In this document: positions 30,521-40,642 of the stretch, piece after piece
Numbering within the stretch: the first letter of the stretch is position 1
Layout of the letters: every line of letters starts with the position of its first letter
Source: Fagopyrum homotropicum
Taxonomy: Eukaryota > Streptophyta > Magnoliopsida > Caryophyllales > Polygonaceae
Assembly: GCA_033239125.1 (NCBI GenBank)
Contig: BSWB01000002.1
Location: forward strand, 157,156,409-157,220,408
Direction of reading: 5' to 3'
DNA: 64,000 bases
Notes under the pieces: model-generated
What the model was told of the DNA's origin: nothing
The model's database searches: none
The model's input: the letters and a program-made list of their open reading frames with translations, nothing else
Position numbers and translations under genes: made by a program

Positions 30521-33415
30521 ATGAGAAGAACCCGCACTGGGAAGGAAATCGTTCCTTACGATCCCGAACCAGAAAAGACATACAAGCGACGCTTAAGAGA
30601 AGCGAAGATGGCCCAACAAGACAACCGCGATCTTGAGGCCGAATTGAAAGAGGCGTTAGAGCTGCTACGCCTCAGCAAGGAAGAACTAAGGCGAGAGAAG
30701 GAAGAAACTCGCACCAAAACCGAAGCAATCGAAGCAGAAATGGCCGTCATACGAGACCAGATTCTACTTCGACCGAGGGACAACCCAGTTCCCGATGCTG
30801 GACCGAGGCAGGTTCCAGTTGCTGACCCTCGACCGAGGCAGGTCCCAGTACCAGACGCCCCGGCCGAGATACTTCCACCTCAGATGCCAGTCCGAGATGT
30901 TCTCCTTGCAGGAATTCCACAAACCCTAGGTCAAAGGATGGACCCTAATCAACAACTGAGGCGTCCAGGAGTCAACCTAGGAGATCCAGCGGACCATGAC
31001 TACGAACTTCGACCGCAAGTTCTATCCATGATTCGCCAATGCCAATTCGGAGGGATGGAGAAGGAATCACCACATCAACATCTTCAAAACTACGAGATCT
31101 TGATGGAAACCTTGCGACCTTCCAGAATTGAAAATAACAACTACAAGCTAAGACCTTTTTACTTTTCTTTAAAAGATTGAGCTCTTACTTGGTATCAATC
31201 TCTTCCTCCAGGTAAAATTAGTACATGGGAGGAGATGACTACGGAATTCTTGACCAAATTCTTTCCCCCCTCAAAGACAGCTGAAATGAGAGGGAAGATC
31301 AATGCTTTCATTATGAAGGACAAGGAGAGCTTGTCCAAGTCATGGGAGCGGTTCAAGGACATCCTTTTGGATTGCCCACATCATGGGATTCCAAAAATCG
31401 AGTTGTTGGAGATCTACTTCAAGGGACTGGACGGAAGCATCCAGTTCAATCTCCAACTACTCTCCGCCGGTACCTTCATGGACATGGCGATTGACGAGGC
31501 TTGGGACTTCATTGAGAAGCAAGCCTTGCATATGGAGAAGTACACCCACCAAGGAGCTGAAGGTGGAGTTAAAAGAGTCAACTTTCAAGAGACTCAATCC
31601 AACAACAATCAACTCACGTCTTTGAAGAATGACGTGAAGCAATTGAAGGAACTCTTGGTTGCTCAAACCAAGAAGGAAGAGCAAGGACAAAGGAACAACA
31701 ACAATGGATACCGTAACAACAACAACGGTTCCCGGAACAACAACTACAACAACAACAATAGAGGGTCCAATAGCAACAATTGGAGGACGAACAATCAAAA
31801 CAACCAAAATCCTGGTAACAATTATTCTAACTCCAACTCTAATAATTCCTCTAACCCTTTCCTCTCATCCCCTTCTTCTTCTTCTACTCCATTGAAGAGC
31901 CAGGGGCAAGGATCAAGTTCGTCTCAGCCAGAAAAGAAAGACGCAGTTCTGGAGGCTATCTTGATCAAGCTTAGTGCTATGGAGACTTCTATGACTTCAT
32001 TTTCGAGGGCCCAAAAGTCCTTCGAACAACAACTTGCAAGTAGGGCGAATGAAGCGCCAAGAGATCCAGGGAAGCTTCCAGCAAAGACGAAAAGCAACCC
32101 TCAGGGCCAGTGCATGGCCATAACGACGAGGAGTGGACTCAAAACTACAGATCCAATACCTCGCTCGACGCAGACCACCTCGGTCCAGATCCAGTCGAAG
32201 AACACCCCGACCGAGATACCACCCGAGGCGGAGCAACAGAAAGCGGAGGGGAAAACTGAAACTTATATTCCACCTCCTGCATACAAACCACCACTTCCAT
32301 TCCCCCAGTCAAGGGCCAGAGCACATCTAGACAAGCACTTTGGTAAGTTCCTTGACTTGATGAATAAGCTGCATATTAACATTCCTTTCCTTGATGCTAT
32401 TCTAGGTATGCCTACTTATGAGAAGTTCTTAAAGGAGATCCTATCAAGGAAAAGGAAATTGGAAGACTTTGGTGAAGTTAGGATGACATCTAAATCCTCG
32501 GAGCTTATCAAGATCATGAAGGAGAAGATGCCACCTAAATTAAGAGATCCCGGCTCATTTAGCATTCCCATTCAAGTTGGGGATGTCACTTGTGAAGCCC
32601 TATGCGATCTAGGAGCCAGCGTGAGCATCATCCCGCTGGAGCTATGTATGAAGATCGGACTTGGAGAGCCCAAGCCGGTCAAGATTCGACTTTATATGGC
32701 AGATCGCTCCATCACCCACCCCGTGGGCATCTTGGAGGACGTTCCGGTCAAGTTAGGTAACTTCTATCTACCTATAGATTTTGTTGTACTTGACATTCCC
32801 GCAGATTATCCTGTTCCTATCATTCTCGGGAGGCCATTTCTAGCAACTTCGGGTTGCAATGTGGATTGCAAGAACGCCAAGTTGAAATTCAACATTGGTG
32901 GCGATGAGGTGGAGTTCGCACTACTTGCAGCCATGAAAGGGGAGCAGCTAACCGATGATATCTTCAACATCTACGATGAAGAAGAATCAAGAGAATTGGT
33001 GAGCTCTATCCTTATTAACGATCCACTCGAAAGAGTTATTAGCTTCAGTTTAATGGAGGAAGGTATAGATGCTTCTTGTGATGCAGATATACGGAGCTTA
33101 AAGGCACTGGAAGAGGATCCAGGAGCAAAAACTGAGAGGCTAATCCAAGAGACGAAGATCTCCAGTTTCGGTTCCAGTTGCAGTACCTCGACCGAGGCAC
33201 TTCCTGGACTGAGCGAGGCGACTGAAGAACATCTCGATCAACGCCTTTGCGCCTCGACCGAGGTCGATGGCGAGACAACTTCAACTGAGACTTCCGAAGG
33301 TCCAATTTCTGAATCCACTCCACTGGAAGGAGGAAGCAAGGATCCCCCTCAGAAAGCACCCCCAGTCGTGGAGCTTAAACAACTCCCTATTCACTTGAGG
33401 TATGTCTTTCTTTGA
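30521..33415 (+). pseudogene. gag-pro: Element D2 gag and protease
   Basis: The ATG at 30521 gives MRRTRTGKEIVPYDPEPEKT, and the same ATG context is used in B. A coiled-coil-like block follows (ELKEALELLRLSKEELRREK), then the capsid core with QRMDPNQQLRRPGVNLGDP. TGA at 31178 replaces Arg in LKDRALTWYQ. EIYFKGLDGSIQFNLQLLSAG and a basic Asn-rich tail without a zinc knuckle come next. The protease has CDLGASVSIIPLELC near 32600 and IILGRPFLATSG near 32825. The linkers at 32155-32230 and 33180-33290 contain the D-family motif read as TSTEA or TEI/TEV. TGA at 33413 replaces Gly in FLGPDSTYP. The frame is otherwise continuous into RT. It encodes particle shell and maturation protease. Confidence 0.9.
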
Positions 33416-35044
33416 CCGGATTCTACTTATCCCGTAATTGTTAGTGCTTCCCTTTCCGAATCTGAATTGTCTAAGTTAATGCATGTCCTGAGAAAGCATC
33501 GAAAGGCTATAGGTTATACCACGGATGATCTTATTGGCATTAAGCCTTCTTTCTGCATGCATAGAATTCTAATGGAAGATAATCATAAGACTTCACGGGA
33601 ACCTCAAAGACGGTTAAATCCGATCATGAAAGAGGTTGTGAAGAAGGAAGTTCTTAAGTTGTTGGATGCAGGTATTATTTATCCTATCTCGGACAGCAAG
33701 TGGGTTAGCCCGGTGCATGTAGTTCCGAAGAAAGGAGGGATGACCGTTGTGACGAATAAGAACAACGAGTTGATCCCAACTAGGACCGTTACGGGCTGGA
33801 GGGTTTGCATTGATTATAGGAAGCTGAACACGGCGACTCGGAAGGATCATTTTCCGCTTCCCTTCATCGATCAAATGCTCGAACGGTTAGCCCAGCATTC
33901 ACACTTTTGCTACTTGGACGGCTATAGTGGATTCTTCCAGATTCCTATCCATCCGGATGATCAAGAGAAGACCACTTTTACTTGTCCATGGGGGACATTT
34001 GCCTATCGGAGGATGCCATTTGGATTGTGCAATGCACCCGCTACCTTCCAGCGATGCATGATGGCTATCTTTTCCGAGTACATAGAGGAGATCATGGAGG
34101 TATTCATGGATGATTTTTCTGTATATGGTTCCTCTTTTGATGATTGCCTATCTAACCTTTCTCTAGTGCTTAAAAGATGTGAAGACACTAACCTTGTTCT
34201 GAATTGGGAAAAGTGTCATTTTATGGTTAATGAAGGCATTGTACTAGGACACCTCGTTTCTAATCGAGGTATTGAGGTCGATCGAGCTAAGATCGAGACT
34301 ATTGAGAAACTCCCTCCTCCTTGTTCTGTTAAAGGTGTGTGGAGTTTTCTCGGGTATGCAGGTTTCTACAAGAGATTCATCAAGGACTTCTCTAAGATTT
34401 CTAAACCTCTAACTAACCTCTTGAATAAAGATGTTGTTTTTGAGTTTTCGCAGGAGTGTCTTGATGCTTTTTACAGGATTAAGGAAGCGTTGATCTCCGC
34501 TCCCATTATCCAACCTCCTGATTGGACCTTGCCCTTTGAGGTCATGTGTGACGCTAGTGATGTAGCCGTAGGAGCGGTGCTCGGACAGAAGAAGGATGGC
34601 CGGACCACCGCCATTTACTATGCTAGCAAGACGCTAGATGTAGCCCAGCGCAACTACGCTACCACTGAGAAGGAGTTGTTGGCGGTTGTATATGCTTTCG
34701 AGAAGTTTCGTTCCTATTTAGTAGGAGCGAAAGTCATTGTCTACACCGACCATGCAGCCATCCGTTACTTGTTGGCTAAGAAAGATGCCAAGCCACGCCT
34801 TATTCGATGGATTCTCTTGCTTCAAGAGTTTGACCTAGAGATCCGCGATAAGAAGGGATCCGAGAATTCTATTGCGGATCACCTCATCCGGCTACCTGCA
34901 TCTTCACGTGAGAAAGACGACCCGCCCATAGACGATTCATTCCCCGATGAGCACTTACACTTGTTGGAGCGTTTGATAGATTTACTTACTTCACCCCACG
35001 ATGGAGGTGAAGTATGGGGTGAGGGCACCTCCCATCACATATAG
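33416..35044 (+). CDS. pol: Element D2 RT and RNase H, ending without integrase
   Basis: This stays in frame with gag-pro. RT has the YLDGYSGFFQI motif and the catalytic FMDD at 34103-34114. RNase H acidic residues lie in MCDASD (~34540), TTEKELLAVVYAFEK, YTDHAA (~34745) and IADHLIRL (~34875). Where B continues to the integrase zinc finger, D2 runs DEHLHLLERLIDLLTSPHDG, then GEVWGEGTSHHI and stops. D4 has the same ending with a few substitutions. Nothing resembling H-H-C-C or D-D-E follows. The enzymes would copy genomic RNA into DNA inside the particle. The open frame, apart from the upstream TGA codons, makes this the best preserved polymerase here along with B. Confidence 0.92.
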   Translation, partial: PDSTYPVIVSASLSESELSKLMHVLRKHRKAIGYTTDDLIGIKPSFCMHRILMEDNHKTSREPQRRLNPIMKEVVKKEVLKLLDAGIIYPISDSKWVSPVHVVPKKGGMTVVTNKNNELIPTRTVTGWRVCIDYRKLNTATRKDHFPLPFIDQMLERLAQHSHFCYLDGYSGFFQIPIHPDDQEKTTFTCPWGTFAYRRMPFGLCNAPATFQRCMMAIFSEYIEEIMEVFMDDFSVYGSSFDDCLSNLSLVLKRCEDTNLVLNWEKCHFMVNEGIVLGHLVSNRGIEVDRAKIETIEKLPPPCSVKGVWSFLGYAGFYKRFIKDFSKISKPLTNLLNKDVVFEFSQECLDAFYRIKEALISAPIIQPPDWTLPFEVMCDASDVAVGAVLGQKKDGRTTAIYYASKTLDVAQRNYATTEKELLAVVYAFEKFRSYLVGAKVIVYTDHAAIRYLLAKKDAKPRLIRWILLLQEFDLEIRDKKGSENSIADHLIRLPASSREKDDPPIDDSFPDEHLHLLERLIDLLTSPHDGGEVWGEGTSHHI

Positions 35045-35087
35045 AGACGCACTATGGTCCAGCTAGCGACCTTAAACCAAGCGCTTC

Positions 35088-35103
35088 TTGGGAGGCAACC
35101 CAA
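35088..35103 (+). other. Post-pol hairpin, element D2
   Basis: TTGGG-AGGCAA-CCCAA lies 43 nt after the pol stop and is preceded by AAGCGCTTC. Confidence 0.65.
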
Positions 35104-35259
35104 GGTATTGTTTTTCTTTTCCCTTTTTCTAGCTTAGCTTAGATAGTTTGCTTTTGCTTTGTTTTGTTTGTTTTTGGCGTCCCTAGACAGATAACAGGAG
35201 ACACCTAAGGAAGGAGCATAACTGGAAGTACAGAAGTTCGAGAATTCGAGAAGACGAAG
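35104..35259 (+). other. Element D2 pol-ORF3 spacer
   Basis: This is a pyrimidine-rich stretch with no ORF. Matching sequence is found at 48285-48460 in D1 and on the minus strand in D4 near 56000-56157. Confidence 0.5.
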
Positions 35260-35423
35260 TTTGACTGAGACACCTCGGTCCAGTCGAGGCCACCTCGACC
35301 GAGTTGATTCTTGAGCAACCGAGGCGACTAGGGTTTCTGCAGAACCACCTCGGTCCGTACCACCTCGGTCCAGTCGAGACCATCTCGACCGAGGTGACAG
35401 CAGTTCCAGGAACAGTATAAAAA
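35260..35423 (+). promoter_or_regulatory. Candidate internal promoter of ORF3, element D2
   Basis: A cluster of about seven CCTCGGTC/GACCGAGG half- and full-sites (35272-35398) precedes TATAAAAA at 35416-35423. The ATG of ORF3 is 431 nt downstream at 35854. D1 (TATA 48612, ATG 49056) and D4 (TATA 55830, ATG 55383, minus) keep the box and spacing. A separate transcript for ORF3 is inferred. Confidence 0.5.
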
Positions 35424-35853
35424 GGGGAAAATTTTATTTTTTCACTTTTTACCCACTTCGACTCGACCGCGGCGCCTCCTCACCTCGCTTCCTCGAATCT
35501 TGCTCGTTTTCGAAGATTTCCGCTTCCAAACTGCGATTGAAGGGTAGAGGATCCCATTGCAAGTACAGATCTGCGAAGAAATCGAACGAATCGACCGAAA
35601 CGAGGTAAAAACAGTCGAAACCCTAACTCGTTCATTCGTTTCGATTTGGGCTTTGGTTGCCCTTGCATCTGCTGAGAAAAGGCTTAAGTACCCCATAGGA
35701 AGCAATTGTAGTGATTTTTGGGGGAAAAGAACTGGATTTCTGAGAGTTGCATCGCGAACTGCTTCCGCCTCGGTCCAGTCGAACTGTGCCTCGGCCGAGG
35801 TGATTCCTGAGAGTTGTCAGTGACCGAGGTGATCTGACAGTAGCTGAGAGAAA

Positions 35854-37242
35854 ATGAGTTCCGAACGTCGCCTTGCCCTCAGAGATAGATCCTCACCTTC
35901 CCCTTCTTCCTCTACTTCCTGACCTTACCGCCCGGTGATCCACGAGAGATGCTGGGTAGATTATGAGCGTATAGCTAGCCGTCCAGTGATTGCACCACGT
36001 TTCCTGGATGTGTCCGCTTTTGATTGCCTAGGGGTAGATGGCGACCTTAGGAGGATGATTACCACAGTTGGGTTGGATCAGTTTACTGAGATCCGAGCCC
36101 CAGCCTACTTGGAGCCGACCCTAGAGTTCGTTAGCTCCTTCACCTACCATCCCACAGAGCAGTATGTGAAGTACCGGTTGATGAACCGGAACTTCTTAGT
36201 GCCGCTCGAGATTTGGAGAGAGATTTTCGGCTTTTCTGAGCCCACCGCCACTGACTTCCCTTCCCGATCTGTAGCTAGGGAGTTCTGGGGGCAGATTGCC
36301 CATATTACTGAGCACGCAGATAGATGGCGCCCTGGAGATTCCAGGGAGAAGGTCATCTTCCACCTAGCCTTTAGGTTAGCCCATAGGATATTCAGCGAGA
36401 CACTTCTGGCGCGTACTGAGACGCCCCAAAAGATCCGACAGGACGAGCTTTTCAGTTTGTACTGTATGGTTACGGGGGGTTTCCCGGACTTTGGCTTGAT
36501 CTTGGCAGAGGACCTGCACAAGATCAAGGCCAAGGCGAAGGGAGACATCTGCTGCGGAGGGCTTGTCACCCACATAGCTGCTTTTCATGACATGGACCTC
36601 AGTGCGTGTACGATGGTGGCGGCTGCCAAGCCGCTTGGATTGCAGGAGATGATCACTCGGAGGATTCTAGTTCCCCGAGGTATGACTACACCCTACGTTG
36701 CTATGCCGTGGGAGCTGACTGCACCACAGGGGATCCGATGGTCTGCCCAGTTCACCGTTTATGACCCACACTATTGGCAGACCGCCTGGGCTCCACTGAT
36801 GGAGGATTATAGGGAGGCAGCAGCTGCCCCAGCTGAGGATGAGGAGGAGGAGGCTGATGACGAGGATACAGTGGATGAGAGAGATGGTGGAGTCCCGATG
36901 GATACAGGGACAGATACTGCAGGGCCGAGCGCGCCGCCGATCATAGATCTGGATGATGATGAGACTGAGCCTGCACCAGCTGAGACTTCTCCGGTTAGGC
37001 CTGCTAGACGCAGGAGGCGCAGAGTGAGGGATCCAGATGCCTACAGACGGATCGATGACCTGACGGATCAGGTTATTGATTCATATGCTGCATTGTCGCT
37101 GGATATCCGCGAGATGCAGGAGAGGCAGCATTATCAGCACATCATGGCCCAGCTTCAGTTCGAGCGTATCATGGGTCATCCATTCGACCCGACTCAGTAT
37201 CCATACGTGCCACCACCACCACCACCGGATCGCGACTATTGA
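35854..37242 (+). pseudogene. Element D2 third ORF (ATHILA ORF-1-like)
   Basis: The ATG at 35854 opens MSSERRLALRDRSSPSPSSS, like D4 (MSSDRQLVLRDTSSPSPSSS). A TGA at 35920 (CGA in the ancestor by comparison) is the only break; the next Met in frame gives 435 codons. Conserved blocks are APRFLDVSAFDCLGVDGDLR, YRLMNRNFLVPLEIWREIFG, REFWGQIAHI, LAFRLAHRIFSETLLARTE and TRRILVPRGMTTPYVAMP. An acidic run (EDEEEEADDEDTVDE) follows, then a basic RRRRRRVRD stretch that could be a nuclear signal. A coiled segment (DSYAALSLDIREMQERQHYQ) and a Pro tail end it. There is no signal peptide or membrane span. It is known as the Athila extra ORF; its role is unproven. Confidence 0.82.
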
Positions 37243-37327
37243 TGAGCTGCAGGATTTTCTTTATTATATTTTATGCAGTTCAGCTATTTATCCGGTGAGT
37301 ACTCTTATTTTTAGACTTATATTGACC

Positions 37328-37356
37328 CACTGGGACAGTGTGTCCTAAGTATGGGG
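37328..37356 (+). other. Internal PPT-like hairpin module, element D2
   Basis: CACTG-GGA-CAGTG (37328-37340) is followed after 6 nt by AAGTATGGGG (37347-37356). It lies 86 nt after the ORF3 stop and 1.5 kb before the 3' PPT. Confidence 0.62.
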
Positions 37357-37359
37357 AAT

Positions 37360-37645
37360 TTATTTGTTGTACTTATTTGATGACGACTTGGTGTACTTAT
37401 TTGATTACTTTGATGTATGACTCGTACTTTATCGGATATTTCATGTTTATGCTTCACTTCTGCATTTATATGTTTATCTGAGATTGCATGCATATTTACA
37501 GGTTATTTGTTGTACTTATTTGATGACGACTTGGTGTACTTATTTGATTACTTTGATGTATGACTCGTACTTTATCGGATATTTCATGTTTATGCTTCAC
37601 TTATGCATTTATATGTTTATCTGAGATTGCATGCATATTTACAGG
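37360..37645 (+). repeat. Tandem duplication, two units of 143 bp
   Basis: TTATTTGTTGTACTTATTTG starts at 37360 and again at 37503. The units differ by about one base. D1 and D4 have a single unit in the homologous place. Confidence 0.9.
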
Positions 37646-38835
37646 TTATTTGATTGAGAAAAACGTCGAAACTGAAAAAAAATGGTTTTAAAAAAAAAAT
37701 TTTTTGACCTCGACCGGGACAATTCTGGCCGAACGAGGTGTTTCACCTCGGTTGACCAAGAACACCTCGACCGAGGTGGGTTAACTGAGAGTTTTCGAAA
37801 ATTATTCTTGTGTTACTTATCTGGATATGATCTCAGTGAAGATCTTGCTTACTGACTGGTTTTAAATTCTTTATGGGTTTGAAAGGTTTTATAATATGTT
37901 TAAAGTTGCTAAATGCTTTGTTTGAAATTATTGTCATGTTTAATACTTCGTTTTTGTCTAAATTATGTTGAATTTGAAGGTTGACACCACATCATGAGTT
38001 CTCTCACTTTCTTCCTGGAAAGACCAAGGCAATTCATTCTTCTCTCTTCTTCTTCTTATTCATGCTTAGCCCCTCATATACATTTTGCCTCCCTTTACCT
38101 ATCCGGGAATTTGGAAGCAAGCAAAGTGGTGAAAGCAAGTGAAGTAAAGATGAGAAGTGGCTGGAAGTGAAAGTTTTAGAAAGCAATAATAGGTTTGGGG
38201 AAGTCAATCATGAAGATGAGTAACTCGGCACCATTCACATAGCCGGGTGTTTGTGTCTTGCCAAAGTCGGATTGAGCGATATTCCTAACGGGTCATGGTA
38301 TGTGCATCAAGGGTTTGATGCATCTCAAGAAATTGATGATTGCGGATTTCCTAGGCTTCGGTTATTGTGCACCTCTGTCCATGCATCCCAAAAAGTAAAG
38401 TAAAAAGAAAAGTGTGAAATAAGCAAAGCTTATTGGTGGAAGATGTTGCAAGTCAAAGTGAAAGTGAAGTTCATCCTTTTCCCGGACTCTAGCACCACAT
38501 TACCTTACATACATCCCTACCCTACACGTTTCTTGACCTTTTCTTTGGGGAAGCCCTTGAGACCTTGAGCTTGTTGATTGACTTAGTGGTTTAAACTGGA
38601 TTATACATGATTAATTTTGATAATTATGACTTATTATGCATTCTATGATTTTATGCAAAGATGAACAACTTTACTATATTTATAAAATGTTTTGATCATG
38701 TTTGGATTTTAAATTCCATGAAGTATTCTCTTAGAGTGATCTATGATTGTAACACACCATAAAAATGTTTTTGAAAGACTTTTCATTGATTTTCATGACT
38801 ATTAATCCATTCTATCTTGTCTTCTATATGCGGAA
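37646..38835 (+). other. Element D2 3' untranslated region
   Basis: CCTCGACCG-type motifs cluster at 37709-37785. The rest (37800-38835) has no credible ORF and aligns with D1 49640-50830 and with D4 52625-53740 on the minus strand. Confidence 0.6.
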
Positions 38836-38869
38836 CTTGCTTGGGGACAAGCAAGGGCTAAGTATGGGG
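38836..38869 (+). other. 3' PPT and hairpin module, element D2
   Basis: CTTGCTTG-GGGA-CAAGCAAG (38836-38855; 8-bp perfect stem) is followed after 4 nt by AAGTATGGGG (38860-38869), then TATTT and the LTR at 38875. Confidence 0.75.
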
Positions 38870-38874
38870 TATTT

Positions 38875-40642
38875 TGATAGCATGAATTATAGTCTATATT
38901 TTGGGGTTTGTTTGGACGTTTTATCTTCAATAATCTGCATGTTAGCATGTATAATATGTGATTATATTACCATTTCATCTACCTTTGCGGGAATCGAGGT
39001 CTACACCTAGTTTTGCTGTAATTGTAGGTAAAATGGCACGTTTTGCATCAAAAAGGAACAAAAGGAGCTATGGAGTCATTGGAGCTACATTGAGGAGCAT
39101 AAGGAACCATCCAGGAAGCATAGCCATGGATTAAAGATTCACTTTGGACCAGTTTTGAGAGATTTCACATTCAGTTATAACTCACCTCGGTTAACCAGAG
39201 ATTCATCTCGACCGAGGTGATCCAGAGAAGCCGACTCGACCGAGGCGAACACCTAGGACGCGGCGAGAATATTTTATTCTTGGCTGAGATCTTTTATCTT
39301 TGGAAAGTGATCTTATATTTTTGGGCTTGGCTCCTAGAAGGAAGAAGATCTTATATTTTACCTATTTTTTTGGGAGAAGATCTTTCTAAGATATTTTATC
39401 TTTGGAGAGTTATTTTCTTATAAAAAGGGTTGGATTTCCACAAATCCAAGATCCCCCTTAGCACGTTATACACCATTGAAGGTTGTGAGATCCAGCATAC
39501 ATCGTTGCAACCATACTCCAGTTGGGAGTTTTGAAGAACCTTTTTGAAGGTTGAAGGAAGATTGAAGATCATAGCTTTTATAGCTTTTTGGAGGGTTTTG
39601 TAAGATTGTCTTTAATTCCCTTCCTTGTTGTCTTGTCTTGTTGGATTGCTATCCAAGGAACGCTTTTTGTGTGATATTTGATTCAGTTATTGAAGTCTTT
39701 TCATTAAATTATTCTTGTTCAAATACTCACCTTCTTCCCATATATTTAATTAATACTTTCATAATGATGATGAGTGGCTAATTTCCTTGTGTGATTCTAG
39801 GGTGATTGGATGAAGGTTGTGGGAAAAACAATGATAGAATAATCTTAGATCCAGTAGGGCCCTGAAAGTTCGAGTCTTTAACCTTAACCCTAAGCATCTC
39901 GCTCAGTCGATGAACATCTCGGCCGGGGTGGAATTTGGCTGACCGAGGTGACTTATCTGATCCTAAACTGAGAGTTAAGTGTTAGAATTTGCCAAATCCT
40001 ATTCTTATTACACCTTTCCCGGTTCAATGCAAGCTTAGGATGAGACTTACCCGGTAATTCCTTAGTTTGTGTACCAACGATCATAAGTGTAGGTAATAAA
40101 GGTTTATCCTTTATTGGGGTTTGAGTGTGCTTCCATCCCATCTTTGTGAGTTAGCCTGAGACTTACCCGGTAAAGGTTGATTCTATTCCCTTAGATGGAG
40201 TGTTAGTTTGAGGTTATAGTTCTTTATCTTGATTCCTTGAGACTTACCCGGTAATAGGAGTTACAGTTTTGGATCAGTGAGTAGTGAGACTTACCCGGTG
40301 ATCTACTCCACTTTAGTAACACCTTCCCCTTGCAAAAATCTCAGCTTTGTCCGCTTATCTCTAGATCTTGAGTTGGAACCACAACTAGACGCTTTAATCC
40401 CTAGAATTGCATGTTTGCTTTATTGACTTCTTATTCATCTTTGATTGTGTTAATTGCTCTTGTGGTTAGTATTCGCGAAGCTTACCGTTATTGACTTTGT
40501 TTCACCGAGTCCTTGTGATCGACCCCTGGAATTTCTTGCTTTTTACTACGATTGACCCGTACACTGCGGGTTTGCATCCTTGTTTTAAGTTTAAGTCTAG
40601 GGTTATAAATTTAAAGCTTGCACACACCGTTTGGAGCGAACA
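38875..40642 (+). repeat. 3' LTR of element D2
   Basis: It has the same length as the 5' LTR (1768 bp). The differences I noted are mostly transitions. Confidence 0.95.

Larger units (their letters stand above)
28627..40642 (+). mobile_element. Element D2: young Athila/Tat-like retrotransposon without integrase
   Basis: The two 1768-bp LTRs differ at only about a dozen positions by eye. The target duplication AGGGG is perfect (28622-28626 and 40643-40647). The PBS, 3' PPT, gag, protease, RT, RNase H and third ORF are present. Gag-pol and ORF3 contain no frameshift, only three in-frame TGA codons (31178, 33413, 35920). Integrase is absent: pol stops at 35044 soon after RNase H, and the post-pol hairpin follows immediately. 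D4 ends identically. A recent insertion by an element with no integrase of its own implies help in trans. Confidence 0.93.

Noticed and set aside
31178..31180. Programmed stop codon in gag shared by B and D2
   Set aside because: B has TAG at a Trp codon and D2 has TGA at an Arg codon a few residues earlier. D1 has sense codons at both. These are separate decay events.
37360..37645. CRISPR-like or satellite array
   Set aside because: There are only two contiguous units without spacers, inside a retrotransposon 3' region.
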